This document shows, piece by piece, positions 12,097-24,929 of a stretch of 64,000 bases of DNA. Each line of letters opens with the position of its first letter. Positions within the stretch are counted from its first letter, which is position 1. Origin of the DNA: Paramecium octaurelia. Lineage: Eukaryota > Ciliophora > Oligohymenophorea > Peniculida > Parameciidae. The position numbers and the translations under genes are program-made. The notes under the pieces are model-generated. The model did no database searches. It was given only the letters and a program-made list of their open reading frames with translations, and had not been told where the DNA came from. Location of the stretch: positions 130,662 to 194,661 of the forward strand of contig CAJJDP010000162.1 in assembly GCA_905182995.1 (NCBI GenBank). Reading direction: 5' to 3'.

Positions 12097-14077
12097 ATGA
12101 CATAGAATCAACACCACAACACTTTTGACATTTTGGTAGACGACGAATCAGAACACAAGTTCTGGACCAACAAAAGGAAATATCAATTCAAATGTCTTTT
12201 GAGAAGAATAGCACTCATGCTCTACAACTCTGGTCCCGTGTATTTTACCTACTTGATAGTGAGTCTCTACATTTTTAAATTATTGCGCAAAGTTGATACA
12301 GACAAGGCGTTTCGATAATAATACATGAAGTAATGTATTTATTTATTGCAATCAAGATAATACGTCTACGATTACATGCTCTGCATTTGCATAGTCTGCA
12401 TTTACACAATCTTTTTATATGGACTGTTCAATCATTCAGGTAACTTCAAATTCTAAATATCAAAGAGTTGTCGGAAGTGAATCGAGAATACTTTCATTGG
12501 GCAGTCAATTGTGTTATGTTCATCATGCTGTATGCCATATTCATTACGCAAAAGGAGTTGGTGAAAATCGAAGAAGTGGAAATCGAGAAAGCAGTAATCC
12601 CGATTTCAAATTATTGTTTAGCAATAAATCAGGACTCAAAAAGATAAGGAGCAGAGATATGTGTTTTCCTTCAACTTCTCCTTCCTATTCAGCCAACAGA
12701 ATTTCTACAACATTGGTCTTGGCAGAGCCCACATGGATTTCATCAAGGCACAAGATTCCCAGGACAAGGACAATCTCAACACTATTTAATAATTCTCTAA
12801 ACAAGTTGATCACATCATCGACAAAGAGAATCTGGACCCAACCATGATTTACTTCAGCATGTGTTCCGATTTCATAAATAGTGAAATATAAGCATCTCCT
12901 ATGGCAAAGAAAAGGAAATCCAAATTGGTCAAGGAAGTGGAGAAGGCTAAGTCTGTTTTGGACTATCTCCAGGATTTGGGATTCAACGGAAATCGGAGTG
13001 TATTCTAACACTTCCTATTGCCACATTACATTTACACCAGAAAATTCCTAATCCCAGATTCCAATTTACAGATCATCGTGGTCATAACCCTTATCACTCT
13101 GAAGGTCTTAATACCGATTTTCTTTTTGTTTTGGCCCATTCATCCTTACACTCTCATCTACTCAGTGATATTTATGGGATTCTACATGCATTTTCTATCT
13201 ATTATCTTCCAATTAGTATTGAATGATGATCTGAAAACTAGAAACTACATCCTATAGGCTTTGAATAAGATCATCACTATAGACATGGATCAAGAAGACG
13301 CACTGCATGAATTAATCGACATTACCTGTTCACTCAGTCTTCAGAGTTGGAATCTGATGAGAACAGTCGTTATTTACATTGAGAAGAAGAAGAAAATAGA
13401 GTACAATTATGTCTATGGTTTTCTGGCTCTTTATGGAGCTATGTGTTTCGGTGGATTTACACTGTGTAATTTCGAATTACCGTTCATGCAAGCCATAAAT
13501 TATTGCGATGACGACGTTCTATTGTATAACATTCATGCTGACATCGTATTATCTTTTATCATCTGTATGGGCAGGATCTACTAGGGCTCTAATTTCAATC
13601 AGACTTTTAATGAAATAGATTCAGTAAACAATGATAATTACATTAGAACATTCACAAACTCACTGCAATATATGAAGACTTATACACGTTATTTGATTAT
13701 TACTTCAAGAACAAGGATATAGTAGACAATAGAATATATAGACAAGTCATTGAATTGATTTACACATATCAAAAGAAGAAAATGCAAATGCCATTACAAA
13801 GGAATATCAAAAATAAGGTAGATGTAATTGAGACTGAGGAAATGATCATAATGAGAGACAAAGTAGCTGAGATTAAGAGTTGTTTGGAGAAGATCTAGAG
13901 TAACGTAGAGAGAGATGTCAAGAAATGCCATGATAAATTCATTGGTATTTTTGATGCAAATTTCAAAAAACAAATGAGAATCATGATTTTTGTTATAATA
14001 ACATTTGTACCATCCTTATCAACAAAGTAATATTATAGTTATTTCTATTAGAGTGTACAAATATCTTAGTTAAATGA
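12097..14077 (+). CDS. Multi-pass membrane protein, 623 aa
   Basis: ATG 12097, TGA 14075-14077, four introns (12440-12465, 12594-12621, 13624-13646, 14007-14038) that together restore phase. Hydrophobic spans occur near residues 35-60, 85-110 and 125-145, then after a ~150-residue cytosolic-type region at ~300-360 and ~445-470, and again at the C-terminus. The loop between the first and second membrane blocks is charged and Lys rich. The layout recalls multi-span channel or transporter proteins, but I found no filter, ATPase or carrier motif and do not recognise the family. It converges on BBS5 with 31 bp between stops. Confidence 0.7.
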
Positions 14078-14108
14078 TGTGATTTAAATTATTATAGCTA
14101 TATAAATA

Positions 14109-15089
14109 TCATTATTTAATAATATTCCATAAGTCACTTAAACTAGTATTTTCAGGCAGTTTCTAAATGGCCAAGCCTAACTCATCAGATTACACGATAT
14201 CATTTTGAGTGTCATTGTTTTCATTGGCTCGATATCGAGCAGCTTGATTGTAGACACTCTCCACAACTTATACTTTTTCCTCGAATTTCTGAACAGTAGG
14301 TTGGAGCTTCTCTTAAATTTCAATTCCATAAATGGGATTTTCAATATAGAATGAGTGCAATTTAATACATTCTTTAATCATGCTATCGATTTCGTTATTT
14401 CTGTAACCCACAAAATATCCCCCAAATTCTTAATAAGTTTCAACTATCATAGTATAGAAACCTTTGGTAGTTTTCTTACTCGTCTTCTTGACTGCAATCC
14501 AAGGGATGCTAATGTTAAACAGGTCATTCGTGGCTGAATACCATACAAATCGAATGTTGGTAAATATAAGAGTACCAGAGACATCCTGTTGATCATTTGC
14601 CACGCTGATTGTATTGTTATATTGGTTAATTATTTATTCTTTTTCTGAGAGATTGAGTTTCTTTTGTGAAATCATAGCGAATTGCACTTTGATTTCTCGA
14701 TGTAACAAGGTTTGAGTGTAAAGTCTATAGATATTGACTAAGGACTCGTAGAGTTTTTTGTCTGAACTATGGAAATTGAATTCATATTTTTATCCAGTAG
14801 CTAGTTTGGTTCGAAAGAGAGTTCCAAATGTGCGATTATTGTTAGTGATTTTCTGCTCGATGTGGAATATAGTGCCTAAGCCAATGCTGAGATTGACACT
14901 GTTATTGCGTTCACTCCACCACAAGATCCTTACGTTGGTGATTACTAATCGACCGAGTTGATCGGGGTTTCCTTTGATGTCTTCAACATCTTACCACATG
15001 AAGAGGGTTTTTTCACCTTTCAGCATGTTCAATTTGGAGACAGTAATGTCGAAATGGATGCTGCGATCGTACAGAAATTCTTCACACAT
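14109..15089 (-). CDS. BBS5: BBS5, Bardet-Biedl syndrome 5 protein
   Basis: An intronless 326-codon gene. It matches BBS5 along its length: an N-terminal ...IHFDI... strand, a first PH-like domain with the motif GRLVITNVRILWW, a second with GTLIFTNIRFVWY and FNISIPW, and a C-terminal end with a conserved ELGLAI segment. BBS5 is a subunit of the BBSome, the coat complex that moves membrane proteins into and out of cilia; its PH-like domains bind phosphoinositides. The length (animal proteins ~341) and motif order agree. ATG at 15089 lies only 10 bp below the TSR1 stop on the same strand. Confidence 0.95.
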
Positions 15090-15099
15090 AATAAATATT

Positions 15100-17237
15100 T
15101 CATATTTAAATATTCACAAATTTAGGATGTACTCTCTTATACAATTGGAGACTGATGACATCATTGGGTTTGACGAAGTTATTGAACATGCATTTCATTA
15201 GACCATGTGTGCCTAAGGGTTCTAGGATATTTCCCTAAGAAATGATATGAATGAAGTACTCGCAATCCCAATTTCGTTGATAATTCAATAGGTTTGAAGA
15301 ATTTGATATCATCTGGATTGAAGAACATCATTCTGATGACAGCTTTCCTCTTGTTTATTTTGACTGGATATCCAGTAAGCACAATTCTCTTGAGGATTAC
15401 TTGGAAAGTGTCACATCTCTGAATGTCTCCAACTCCCATGATTTCACCTCCTCTGAAATCAAAGTCATTTTACCAAAAGATGACAGGTTGTTGTGGGAAT
15501 GAATTATAAAAGTAGAAGGATGCCAGATAAAATGTGTCATCCTTGATTTCCTTTACATACTTGGTCTTACTGCAATTCTAAATATAGGATGAGTATAAAT
15601 TACATTAAGAATACGAGAATAGATTGGATTGATGTGAGCTCTTCTGAATCCAATTTAAGCAAACACCTGATGTTTGGACTTGAGAACACAGTTATGCATC
15701 TAATGTCTATGAAATCTCACATGCATTTGTGTCATCTTCCTTTCATGTTTCAACAACCCGGAAATAACATATATCTTGTTTGGTTGAGTGAGTCTTTGCA
15801 CTATCAATTCAGGTACATTCTTCAATGTAATTTTGATTCTCTATCCTGGCTTTATTTATTCACTCTACTTCATTTCCTCCAAGACATCTGACTTAATCTT
15901 TTTCAGGAATCTGAAATTGTAGATTTTCTCAGCCTCATCTGGTAAGAAAGTCAGAGGATCGAATTCACTAGTTCTTATGTTCTTCAAACCTTAATATTGA
16001 TCGTATCGTTCTCTCAATTTAACCTCCACTCCATATTCAACTTCGTCCTCATAATCCAAATCTTCAGCGTCTCTATGCACTATCTCAAATTGCTCTCTCT
16101 TCTTTTGAGCTTCCTCCTCAAACTCTTTGTCTAGATCTTCATAACTAACATCACTCTCCTATTCAATCATTTATTCCTCCTCTTCCTACAATTGCATTCC
16201 TGCTATGTCCTTCAATAGATCATCACAATCTCCAATATCATGCTTCTTATCCCTGCATATAGGATCCAGGGATTCCGGTTAGGCTGATTCAAATACTTAC
16301 TCAATCATCCCCAGTAACTCAATGCGTGCAATTTGGAAATCGTCTACTCCTGTGATATGCACTAACTAATCTGCACTTAAACCATTCTATCCTCTCCATG
16401 TACCTGTGATGCTCAACTCTCCATTCACATAAGCCAAATCATCAGGCAACATGTATCCACGAGTGTCTCTCCATTCTACTGCTTACTCATGCAATACTAC
16501 GACACTCCTCATCAAAGTAGAACAATCGTCAACTATATGAGATCCAGGAAATTCACTCTCAAAGTATCTTGTGAACAACTTCTTAACTACGTTCTTCTTG
16601 CTCTGACCTATTTCATCCAAATCCTAGATGTAGCACACCTATTAAACTAAACCCTGGGCTCTCAAATTGCTAAGCAACTTATAACCCTACTCATCAAATG
16701 CATTAGCATTGCTATGAGGATCCAAACTTATTGTGTTTGTATTGCAATCTCTGCAAGACAAAACTGGACATACTATGTCTGCCACTTTACATGCATCTAG
16801 TATTTACTCAGGGTTTCTATCTAGGAATATAAATCTTAAAGGCTATTTTACTAATTTCCCATTTGCCTCTACATTCAAAAAACAATCCTAAGTGCAATAG
16901 GAACTTATGCCCACTGACTATATGTTGAGATGCTACATTAATTGAAATCTTTATATAATCACATCTCATACTTTAATGCAGCTAAGTTGGCTTATTAATT
17001 CATTGGAAACATGGCTATGAGTTTTGTGTTCACTGTCTTAACAACTTTCACCTTCTACTCCTAATTCTTTGCTTATTTCTCAATCTGAATCTCCTATTGA
17101 GCATCCTTACTTTTCGTTTGTTTGATCTCTTGCTTCTTTATTTTCTTCTTCAATTTGCCCTCACTCTTCTATTTTGCTCTACGCTTCGAATCCCCCTTGA
17201 ATGCCTTATTTCTCTACGATGGATGACCCTTAGGCAT
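15100..17237 (-). CDS. TSR1: TSR1, 40S ribosome-assembly GTPase-like factor
   Basis: 687 residues after removing three introns (16949-16971, 15578-15603, 15235-15259). The N-terminus is very Lys rich. The middle holds a GTPase-like fold and an acidic Glu/Asp stretch (~residues 330-400). The C-terminal part carries the family signature: MGVGDIQRC, VLKRIVLTGYPVKINKR, MMFFNPDDIKFFKP and EPLGTHGLMKC. TSR1 binds late pre-40S particles in nucleus and cytoplasm, is related to Bms1, and lacks GTPase activity in known members. The end is ~20-40 residues shorter than usual after ...YKRVHPKF. TAA/TAG codons are used as Gln throughout. Confidence 0.95.
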
Positions 17238-17322
17238 AATTAAAATGATTTAAAAATAATTAAATATTTAAACAATCAAATATGAAAATATATTTACAAT
17301 CAATGAGATTATCAATTATAAT

Positions 17323-19545
17323 TCAATACACTAATTTATTGTCCACCCATCTCCCCTCCATCATCTTTCCATCCATTCTATAAAACACCCCTTTCCCGTT
17401 TACTAAATCCCTCTCAAACTACCCTACAAATCTCTCCCCATTCGTTAAATGCAAACTTCCCTATCCCTCCTTGTTATCCATCCAAAAATTACCACTATAT
17501 TTTATCCAATAACTATAATTATCACTACAACTCTTACTCCTCCACATAATCAAAGTCCCTATAATCAAAGGACTCCTCCAACATCTAAGGATGCTCATTA
17601 TACAAAGTCCCAAAACCGTGAAATTGATCCTCGTTCCACTTCCCCTCATATGCCGGCTAGCCTGTTCCATAATATAATTTTCCTACGAATAAGAATAAAC
17701 AATTACCTTCCCCATGCATTTTATTCTCCTTCCATTCTCCATCATACAACCCACCATCCTGATAATAAAATCTTCCCTATCCATGTCTCATCCCATTAAT
17801 TTTCATACCCTCATAACGTGATCCATTTCCATAATGTTCCACTGCAAACTCGGCCCCCTCAGCTTTTTCAACTTTGATTTGAGAAGTTTCACATGGCAAA
17901 CTGAACTCTTTTGTTATCGTATTCTTAATCTACTACGGTAAGTTGGTAGAATCACTTAAAATTTTGGAGGATTCAAATTTTCCTTATCTCTAAGTATTTA
18001 TATCTTCATCTTGTTAAGCGTCTAAATTCACATCGAATTTGGAATGTTTACTACACATTTCTGAAGGGAAAATCTTGGATAAAAAATCACATTAGTCTTA
18101 TGATACTGGAAATACTTAAATTGGCAGTATATTTGACTCTGTCTATTAATTGACCTATGCAGATTTCGAATTCTTTTAATGCCTCTATTACTTTGGAGGA
18201 AGAGAAATTTATTGAATTGAGCTTTTATTACTAAGGATAGATTAATCTGTTGTGGTTGTAGTTGTTATTATTGCATTATTTTTATTAAGTGTCTGTGGCT
18301 GATTGTTTTTATTTTAGTATTCATAATTTATCTATCTCGAACTAGCATTTTAACTTTGAGTTTTTTATTTTGGAAGTGAACTATCTCTTGTTTATAATTA
18401 GACTTATTAGATTGGAATAGTATATTTACTGACTGGTGTGGAGCTTCGTTAGGATGAATTTGTTTTAATAGTGTATTGATGAGCATATTCGATAGGCGAT
18501 ATAGTTTGAACTTGATTTATTCTCCTTGATTGATTATTTTATGTATTGTATGCAAATTCCAATTATAATGAGTTTGAATTTGGTTAATGGATTGTCTCCA
18601 TCTATCCTATTGGCTAAGCTTGTATTGCCTATCTTGGAACTACATTTGGTACTTGTTATTATGAATAATATGACTTCCCTTATTAATTAATAATTTGTTC
18701 CATTTAAATTAGATCCGGTCTTTAGTCTTCTTATATAATGAGCATCATTGATATCAAATCACAATATTATTATCCAAATCGAGTTCTTAATTTTTAGAGT
18801 TTTATAGTCAATTGGTCTTCCAAAAATTTGCCTTGGATGTAATTGTAACAATCACTATTGACTTGATTCAAGCTTAGGTGTAAGAAAAGCATCCCCAAAG
18901 TAAATAAATCGCTTTTATATTAATTATGCTTCGGCCACCAATTATTTGTCCTGATTGTATTAACTAAAGTGGGGGACAAATAAATTGACTCCATGCAATT
19001 AGGATTCTGTAATTGCAGAACATAATTTGTATTCTGTTGGAAATACTGAGGATCACTTACTTTCACAACCCCATTCATTAAGAATAAATACCTAAGTTGT
19101 AAAGTATTATGCGAAATTTAATTTTTTTGCATACATGCCAATCCAGATATTGCTTGCCTCAGATAATCAATTAATTGAATTTCATTAATGGTCTATACTC
19201 TTTCTAAATTACTTTAAGGATATTCAAATAGTAAGTTAACCTTGTAAAACTATCCACATAGTTATTGTTCAAATTCATAAAAGTAATTGTTGAGATTTAG
19301 AACATTAGGATGATTAATCTTTTATCTACTCTAAAACTGATGAATAGTCTTCTTAAAATGATCTTCATCTGTAATATTGATGGCACGTAAGATTAATTAT
19401 TAATGAGGATCATGTTTATGTTATAAGATCTTGCATTCAGGGAAATCTGAAGATAATGGTATCAATCTTTACCATTATTATGAACATTGATCTAGGTATA
19501 ATGCTCAAAGAGTTTGTTAATTGGCTTTGAATCGGCGGCTCCCAT
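17323..19545 (-). CDS. Pseudokinase with C-terminal MORN repeats
   Basis: 715 residues; introns 19447-19472, 17683-17706 and 17513-17537. Residues ~20-300 follow the kinase fold (HPNVLNL helix region, a hydrophobic ATP-pocket strand, YLRQAISGLACM helix). However, the catalytic HRD is replaced by SHN, the DFG by SDP, and the beta-3 Lys appears to be Arg, so it should be inactive. A long Gln/Ser/Asn-rich linker (~300-550) follows. At ~555-715 there are about five MORN repeats of the type Y-x-G-x-x-x-x-G-x-x-x-G-x-G. MORN repeats usually bind membranes or scaffold cytoskeletal proteins. An anchoring or scaffold role is inferred. The 24-nt MORN intron is in frame. Confidence 0.8.
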
Positions 19546-19584
19546 TTGATTTTCAAAAAATAATTAACTGTCTATATATATTAA

Positions 19585-20171
19585 TCACTCATTTTAAGCA
19601 AGTTTATCTTGTGCTATCCTAAACAGTCTTTAGGCAAGCTCAAAGTTTAATGCTTCTTCATCTGGCAAGGTACGTAGACGCTACTCGAAATAAACCGAGT
19701 CAGGTTCAAGGTGTGGACGATCATAGTATTCCATTTCCTTTTCACTTAATTTTCTATCCAATTCGCTTTTCAAGATGTATGGTAGATTGTTCACTTCCTT
19801 TTGCACTATTGTCATAACTTCAGCATGTTTATCCAGCCAATATTTTTCTTAGAGCATTCTCAAATACTTTAATGAATAATCTCATCTTTTACATGTATTT
19901 CTGCATAGTTTTACATAACTTCATTCAGCTTCTTTTTATCTTCCGAAGAGAGTTTGAATGTGAAACGATGTTTATTACGATGATCTTCGTAGAATTTGGT
20001 CAATAATTTGATTCTCTTAGCATCTAGCCAAGGATGTATAGACCCTTCTCCTGTAAACTCAGGGACATATATATTTAATCCCCTGAAACGTCTCTTTTCC
20101 TTTCTAGCCAATAACTTTTGCTTGAATGTTTTGTGCACCACAAAGGAGAATTTAGGCGTGAAAAATTACAT
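19585..20171 (-). CDS. Small basic protein, 186 aa
   Basis: ATG 20171, TGA 19585, one 26-nt intron (19867-19892). The N-terminal third is basic (HKTFKQKLLARKEKRR). A W-containing segment (HPWLDAKRIKLL) and helical charged stretches follow, with a C-terminal block EPDSVYFEQRLRTLP...RLFRIAQDK. That last block faintly recalls the LP-x-x-x-x-R-x-F-R-I segment of cytochrome bc1 subunit 7 (UQCRB/QCR7), a mitochondrial protein, but the fit is short and the order of parts differs. Treat as unidentified. Confidence 0.65.
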
Positions 20172-20250
20172 AATTAATTTTTATTAATATTTGATTTCGA
20201 ATCCAATTGTGTGTTGACTGATTAAAATACAGAATTCAAATATCGAATCA

Positions 20251-22299
20251 TCAAGCTAATTGCAATCTCTTGGATATTTGTTCATTCATTCTTTGCAATT
20301 GTTCACTTCTCACATAAAACGTACTCACTTTCTTATCGAATTCCTGTTGTAACTATTTTATGTTTATGCAATTGTCATTCCTTTCTATAGACGTAAGACC
20401 TGCAATATAATCTGTAATATCTTTAAGTTATTTCTTTAGATTCTATCCAAACTGCTTTCTGAATTACGAATCCACAATCTTCTCACTCTCCAAAAACACA
20501 TTGCATACATTATTCACCTAAGCGAACTTATTACCTATTGAATTGAAAAATCCCTTTACTTACTGCTCTGCACTCGTTATAAAGGCATTCACACCAGAAT
20601 AATCCTACAACAGCAAATCAAGTTTCTGTTTCAATAGTGTTATCTCAGATTCTCGAATTGTTGTTATCATTTTTTAGATTTCGTAGATATTCTTAATACT
20701 CTTTAACATCATTAAGGCCTTCTTCACAATTATCATTTCATTCACCTACACCAGCGAACAAAGATCACTTAATAACAATTCCAACATCTGATATTTTGAA
20801 TCGAAATCATTCTAACTAAAAATTTAATGCTAATATAAGTAAGCATCCTTTTAACCAATCACATACATTTTGTTTATCGTCTATAAATTATTATTGCCAA
20901 TCATGCTGGACAAACAAACCAAACTTTCCAAGGATTTTCTTAACTAATCAGAAATCTTTGTAATTTAAGGTTTTTGTAAAAATGATAAATCATTGCATTC
21001 ACTCTAAAATTTCCTCTGCGTCTCCATCAAACTATCCATTAATTGCAAGAGATCCTTTTCTAAATTTGATAACATAATCTAATCCAAATTGATGACTCGA
21101 TGTTTTTCAGGCTCTGCCAAAAATTCATCAAACAATTAAGGCTCCTCCAATATTTAAACAGGCAGTTCTATGGATTATCGATAATCATTTGATTTAAAAA
21201 AGAATGGATTCGATTTAAATAGCCAAAATGCATCTACCTTTTATAGATCCCTCTAAATTTGAGAACTCATTCCTTCGAGAGATATTAAAAAATGATCCAG
21301 TCTCTCTCTGTCCTTCATCGGAAATGCTGTGTAAATACTCTTAACAGGAAAAAATTAACCATATCTTTGAATAAGAGATCTCATCGGATGTTTGTAAAAT
21401 ACCTTTCTATTCTTACCTTGTTATTGCACTTCCAATAGATTTCTATAATCTTGATTCCCCCTCTCAAAATCTATGATCTTTTGATAAGCTAATGTGAATG
21501 TTGATATAAAGTTCTCTCTGTCTTCATTGCTTTTGAATTGTTATAACAAATTTTTTAGTGAAATGTATTATTACTACTTTTCTGCAACCTCCATAAACTC
21601 CTTATCCTTAGTGATTCTCTGTATTTTGCTTTGAGCTTACTATCTATCAAAAGAGTCATCCAGAGTAAACTAAACCTTCTTTTAGATCTAAATTTTTTAT
21701 TGCTTTAATTCTTCGTTTTGGTTTGCCACTTCCTTATTAGTCGGTGACTGAATCACTTACTAGGATGTTATTGTCTCCTTTTGCTCAACTATATAGTAAT
21801 CATTGCCTTAGGCAGATTACCTCAACACTGAAGAAAAATATTACTAAAAGTATTATATAGTATAACATACCATGTATTCTCTAAGATCTTCATAGAATTT
21901 CCTTGTAGTTTGTAAAATAGTGGTAAGTCTTTTTATATACCTTTGTTATTTTAATAATTGCGCCTTCATAATCTCTATTCTTCTCTGATGAAAATCATCA
22001 TTAATTTCTTAAGGCTCTATTTGTAACTTCCCCTTCTTAACATCGTTAGTGCTAAAAAACAACGCTCTTGAATTTTTCATTGGAGGCCTGTCAAGGGATA
22101 TGGCTATTTTGAATTCATCAATTTATGCCAAATCAGTTTGCAGATCGACTAATTTATTTGTTAACTATTTGTTCTTTTTTTCTAAGTTTTTGATATGCTT
22201 ATATCTAGAATCATTTATAGTGAATATATTCTTTGATTGTTTAGTCTCAAATGGCCTAGAACTCAAATATTCTTAACTACTGCTGGTTTATAATTTCAT
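20251..22299 (-). CDS. Coiled-coil protein, ~673 aa
   Basis: One long open frame of 683 codons, ATG 22299 to TGA 20251. A probable 27-nt intron (21844-21870, GTATGT...TTTTAG) is in frame and free of TGA, so both spliced (673 aa) and unspliced forms are open. Most of the protein is predicted helix with charged heptad-like spacing (Lys, Glu, Gln, Leu), broken by a short globular piece around residues 310-370 (FFPVKSIYTAFPMKD). I do not recognise a family; cytoskeletal or ciliary structural proteins often look like this. It sits 26 bp downstream of the stop of the HEAT-repeat gene. Confidence 0.65.
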
Positions 22300-22325
22300 A
22301 TATTAATATATATATATAATATATA

Positions 22326-24723
22326 TCATTTTTTGATACTTGGAAGCTTGAATTGCTTTTTAATATCACAAATGCTTTTTGTGGTTGGAGTCTTGGATTT
22401 CAGGACGGGCTTTTTTGTAATTTAAGTACATTCTAATATAGGACTTTTGGAATCAAAATCTACTGATTTCTTTATTATTAAGGTTGAAGCTCCATTTTAA
22501 ATTTATTATCTTTTGAATAAATTAGTTTAACTTTAATTGCTATTCTTGATTTTGCTGAGTGGATACTTTTTTTTGTATTTATTTAAGTAATCATTTAAGT
22601 CAATTTTATTTATTTCCAAATCGTCCCTCTCTTAATCCAACTACAATTGTCTTTACTTTTAATCATTCTTGAAGATGATTTCCTCTTTTTCCATCATCTC
22701 TTGGTCTCTCTTATTCAATAAATTTTCATCATTTGGCTTCAATAATTCCTCTTTGGTTTACTGAATCATAAATTAAAAAGAACGAGATCCACTCAAAATA
22801 CAATCCTACACAGCTTCATTAAACATATTTAAAATAGTTAGATCATCACTATCTATCTTTTTATATAATAATGGTAAAATCTACAATCATTTTAATTGAT
22901 ACCTTTATTAATCTCATTCTGACATTCACAATAGGATCTTTTGAAAATATCAGAATATCAAAGAATTCATATTGCTTGAATAGTTTCTTAGAAATGCATT
23001 CTGAAAATGATTCAACAATGTTGATAAAGGTGATTCGATTACAGTAACTATCAGACTTAAAATAAATTTCAAACAATTGATTGATCCAGTCCTTTCTCTT
23101 TCTCAAATCTCCATACTGACTCAAGTATTAAGCAATATTATCACAACATAACTTTTTGGTTTTGGGAATACCCTTAGCAATTACAGTAATCATCGCATTC
23201 ATAAACATATTTACATCACTGAAAATCTACTGGCATTTTTTGAATTGGTCAATTAATTCTATTTAGAAATCCCAAAGATTTCTTGTAATAAGACTATTCA
23301 GTAATTCAAGTGCTGGTTGACCAAATTGCGGTTGTTACTGACTAAGCATATTATGAACATAATACTTATTTTTGGAAAGAGTTAATAATAGAGGCAAATC
23401 TCAATATCAGAATTTCCAATATTGTAACACTCTTAGATTTTATGAAGTTCATGAAAACCTAAAACAGTATCTCAGTATTCTCAGAAAGTAGTACAACTTC
23501 ATGGAAACAATTGATTACAGTTCTTACAATAAATTCATTGGTATCATTGCAACATTGTAAATAAGATTCTTAAAAGTATTCAAATTTCTTAGCTGCCAAA
23601 GATAAAAGAGCAGGGAAATTGCTTATAAAGTTGACTCTAACATCAATGTTCTTACTCTTAGCATATGACATGTAAATGTTAAGAAAAAGTGTGAATTACT
23701 GTTAATTCAAATGATCTTTTATCTAATTATAAATTAATATATGTAATTACAAGATGGAATACACGTCCACACATTTTGGACATTACCAACCTATTCTCCT
23801 CATTTTGACTTTGTATTGAATCAATAAACTATTTGGTGCATCTATTTTTAATCTCATCTGCTGACAAATTATTTGCAATTGTAAAAAATAGCTTCATACC
23901 TGAACTCCTCACCATTTAATCAGTGTCATAAAAAAGCTCCATTATTTTTTCCATTAAATAACACTCTATTAAGTCACTGGAAATTGATTAGCACACTTTA
24001 ATCATCACATCATCAGCCATAATCAATCGGATTTCCTTATCATGATCCGAACATAAACTCCTAGCTCTATCAAGTATTGGACCTTTGATTTCATTTCCAA
24101 GAAGCTTATCTATTAAATGTACATTACTTAAGCCAAAGTGCCCATGAGTTTGGCAGAGCTTTAACGAGACATTGAAGGTTGGGAACTATCTGTTAAAAGT
24201 AATATCAATTATTAGATTGGAATGAGAATATTATTTATACCAATTGCTCTTAGGAGAGTATCCATTGTTAAGACCCATTCATTCAAGACTGGAAGAGACC
24301 AAATCTTCAATATTTGAGTTGTCAAATCATAGATTTGTAATAACTCCTCATTTGAGAGGGAATTCTCTTTTATTAATTTCTAAAGGGATTTAGCTGCAAT
24401 AATTTAATTATCTTCTTCTTGTTATTAGATTTCTTCGCTTGAAATTGTAGAATTAATATATTTACATTATAACTTAAAAAAGAAATTCAAAAGCATTAGG
24501 TTCCTTTAAAATCTTGTGTAAATTAGAATAAATCTAGAGATAAACCACAATAATCTACAGCTTTCTTCTGCAACTATTATCCCTTCGTCAAAATATAAAT
24601 GGATCTTTAACATTCACTTAAATCTTCTTCCAAAGTCAACTTCTTCAACTCATCTTCACTCTAATATTTATGCAGAATATCTACTTTAGTACTAGTTTTA
24701 TACTCCTATTCTGGGAAAAACAT
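22326..24723 (-). CDS. HEAT-repeat protein, PP4/PP2A regulatory-subunit-like
   Basis: ATG 24723, TGA 22326. Introns at 24534-24558 and 24438-24465 are clear. At least two more lie near 24187-24241, 23730-23765 and around 22865-22910, but their edges are not settled; one region seems to need an unusually long (~55 nt) intron. The protein is built of alpha-helical pairs with typical HEAT spacing (for example RAI..VPNL, GPILDRARSLCSDHDKEIR, DDVMIKVCQ). The closest feel is the regulatory scaffold of protein phosphatase 4 (PPP4R1) or PP2A-A. The C-terminal ~130 residues are polar and Lys/Gln rich. Scaffold function is inferred. Confidence 0.6.
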
Positions 24724-24929
24724 ATAGATTTAAATATTAAAAATAATAATGAAAAAGGTTTTATATGTGTAAATTCACACCGATATTCACCTATTTGATT
24801 ATTCTTCTCATTGAAATTGTATCATACGTATCATATTCTATTTTCAGATTCAAATTGATTACCTCTTTCTTATCCTTTGATCAATACCCTTGATATTTAG
24901 TTTAGTATTTCATAAATTTTATTGCCAAT

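Noticed and set aside
12419-12847. 142-codon plus-strand frame
   Set aside because: Crosses two introns of the membrane-protein gene in the wrong frame; the spliced frame is longer and consistent.
13647-14354. Extending the membrane-protein gene (12097) on the plus strand to a TGA at 14352
   Set aside because: 14109-14354 is the reverse of BBS5; the 32-nt intron at 14007-14038 leads to a stop at 14075-14077 instead.
17449-17799. 116-codon plus-strand frame rich in His/Pro/Thr
   Set aside because: It is the antisense shadow of the MORN-repeat exons on the minus strand.
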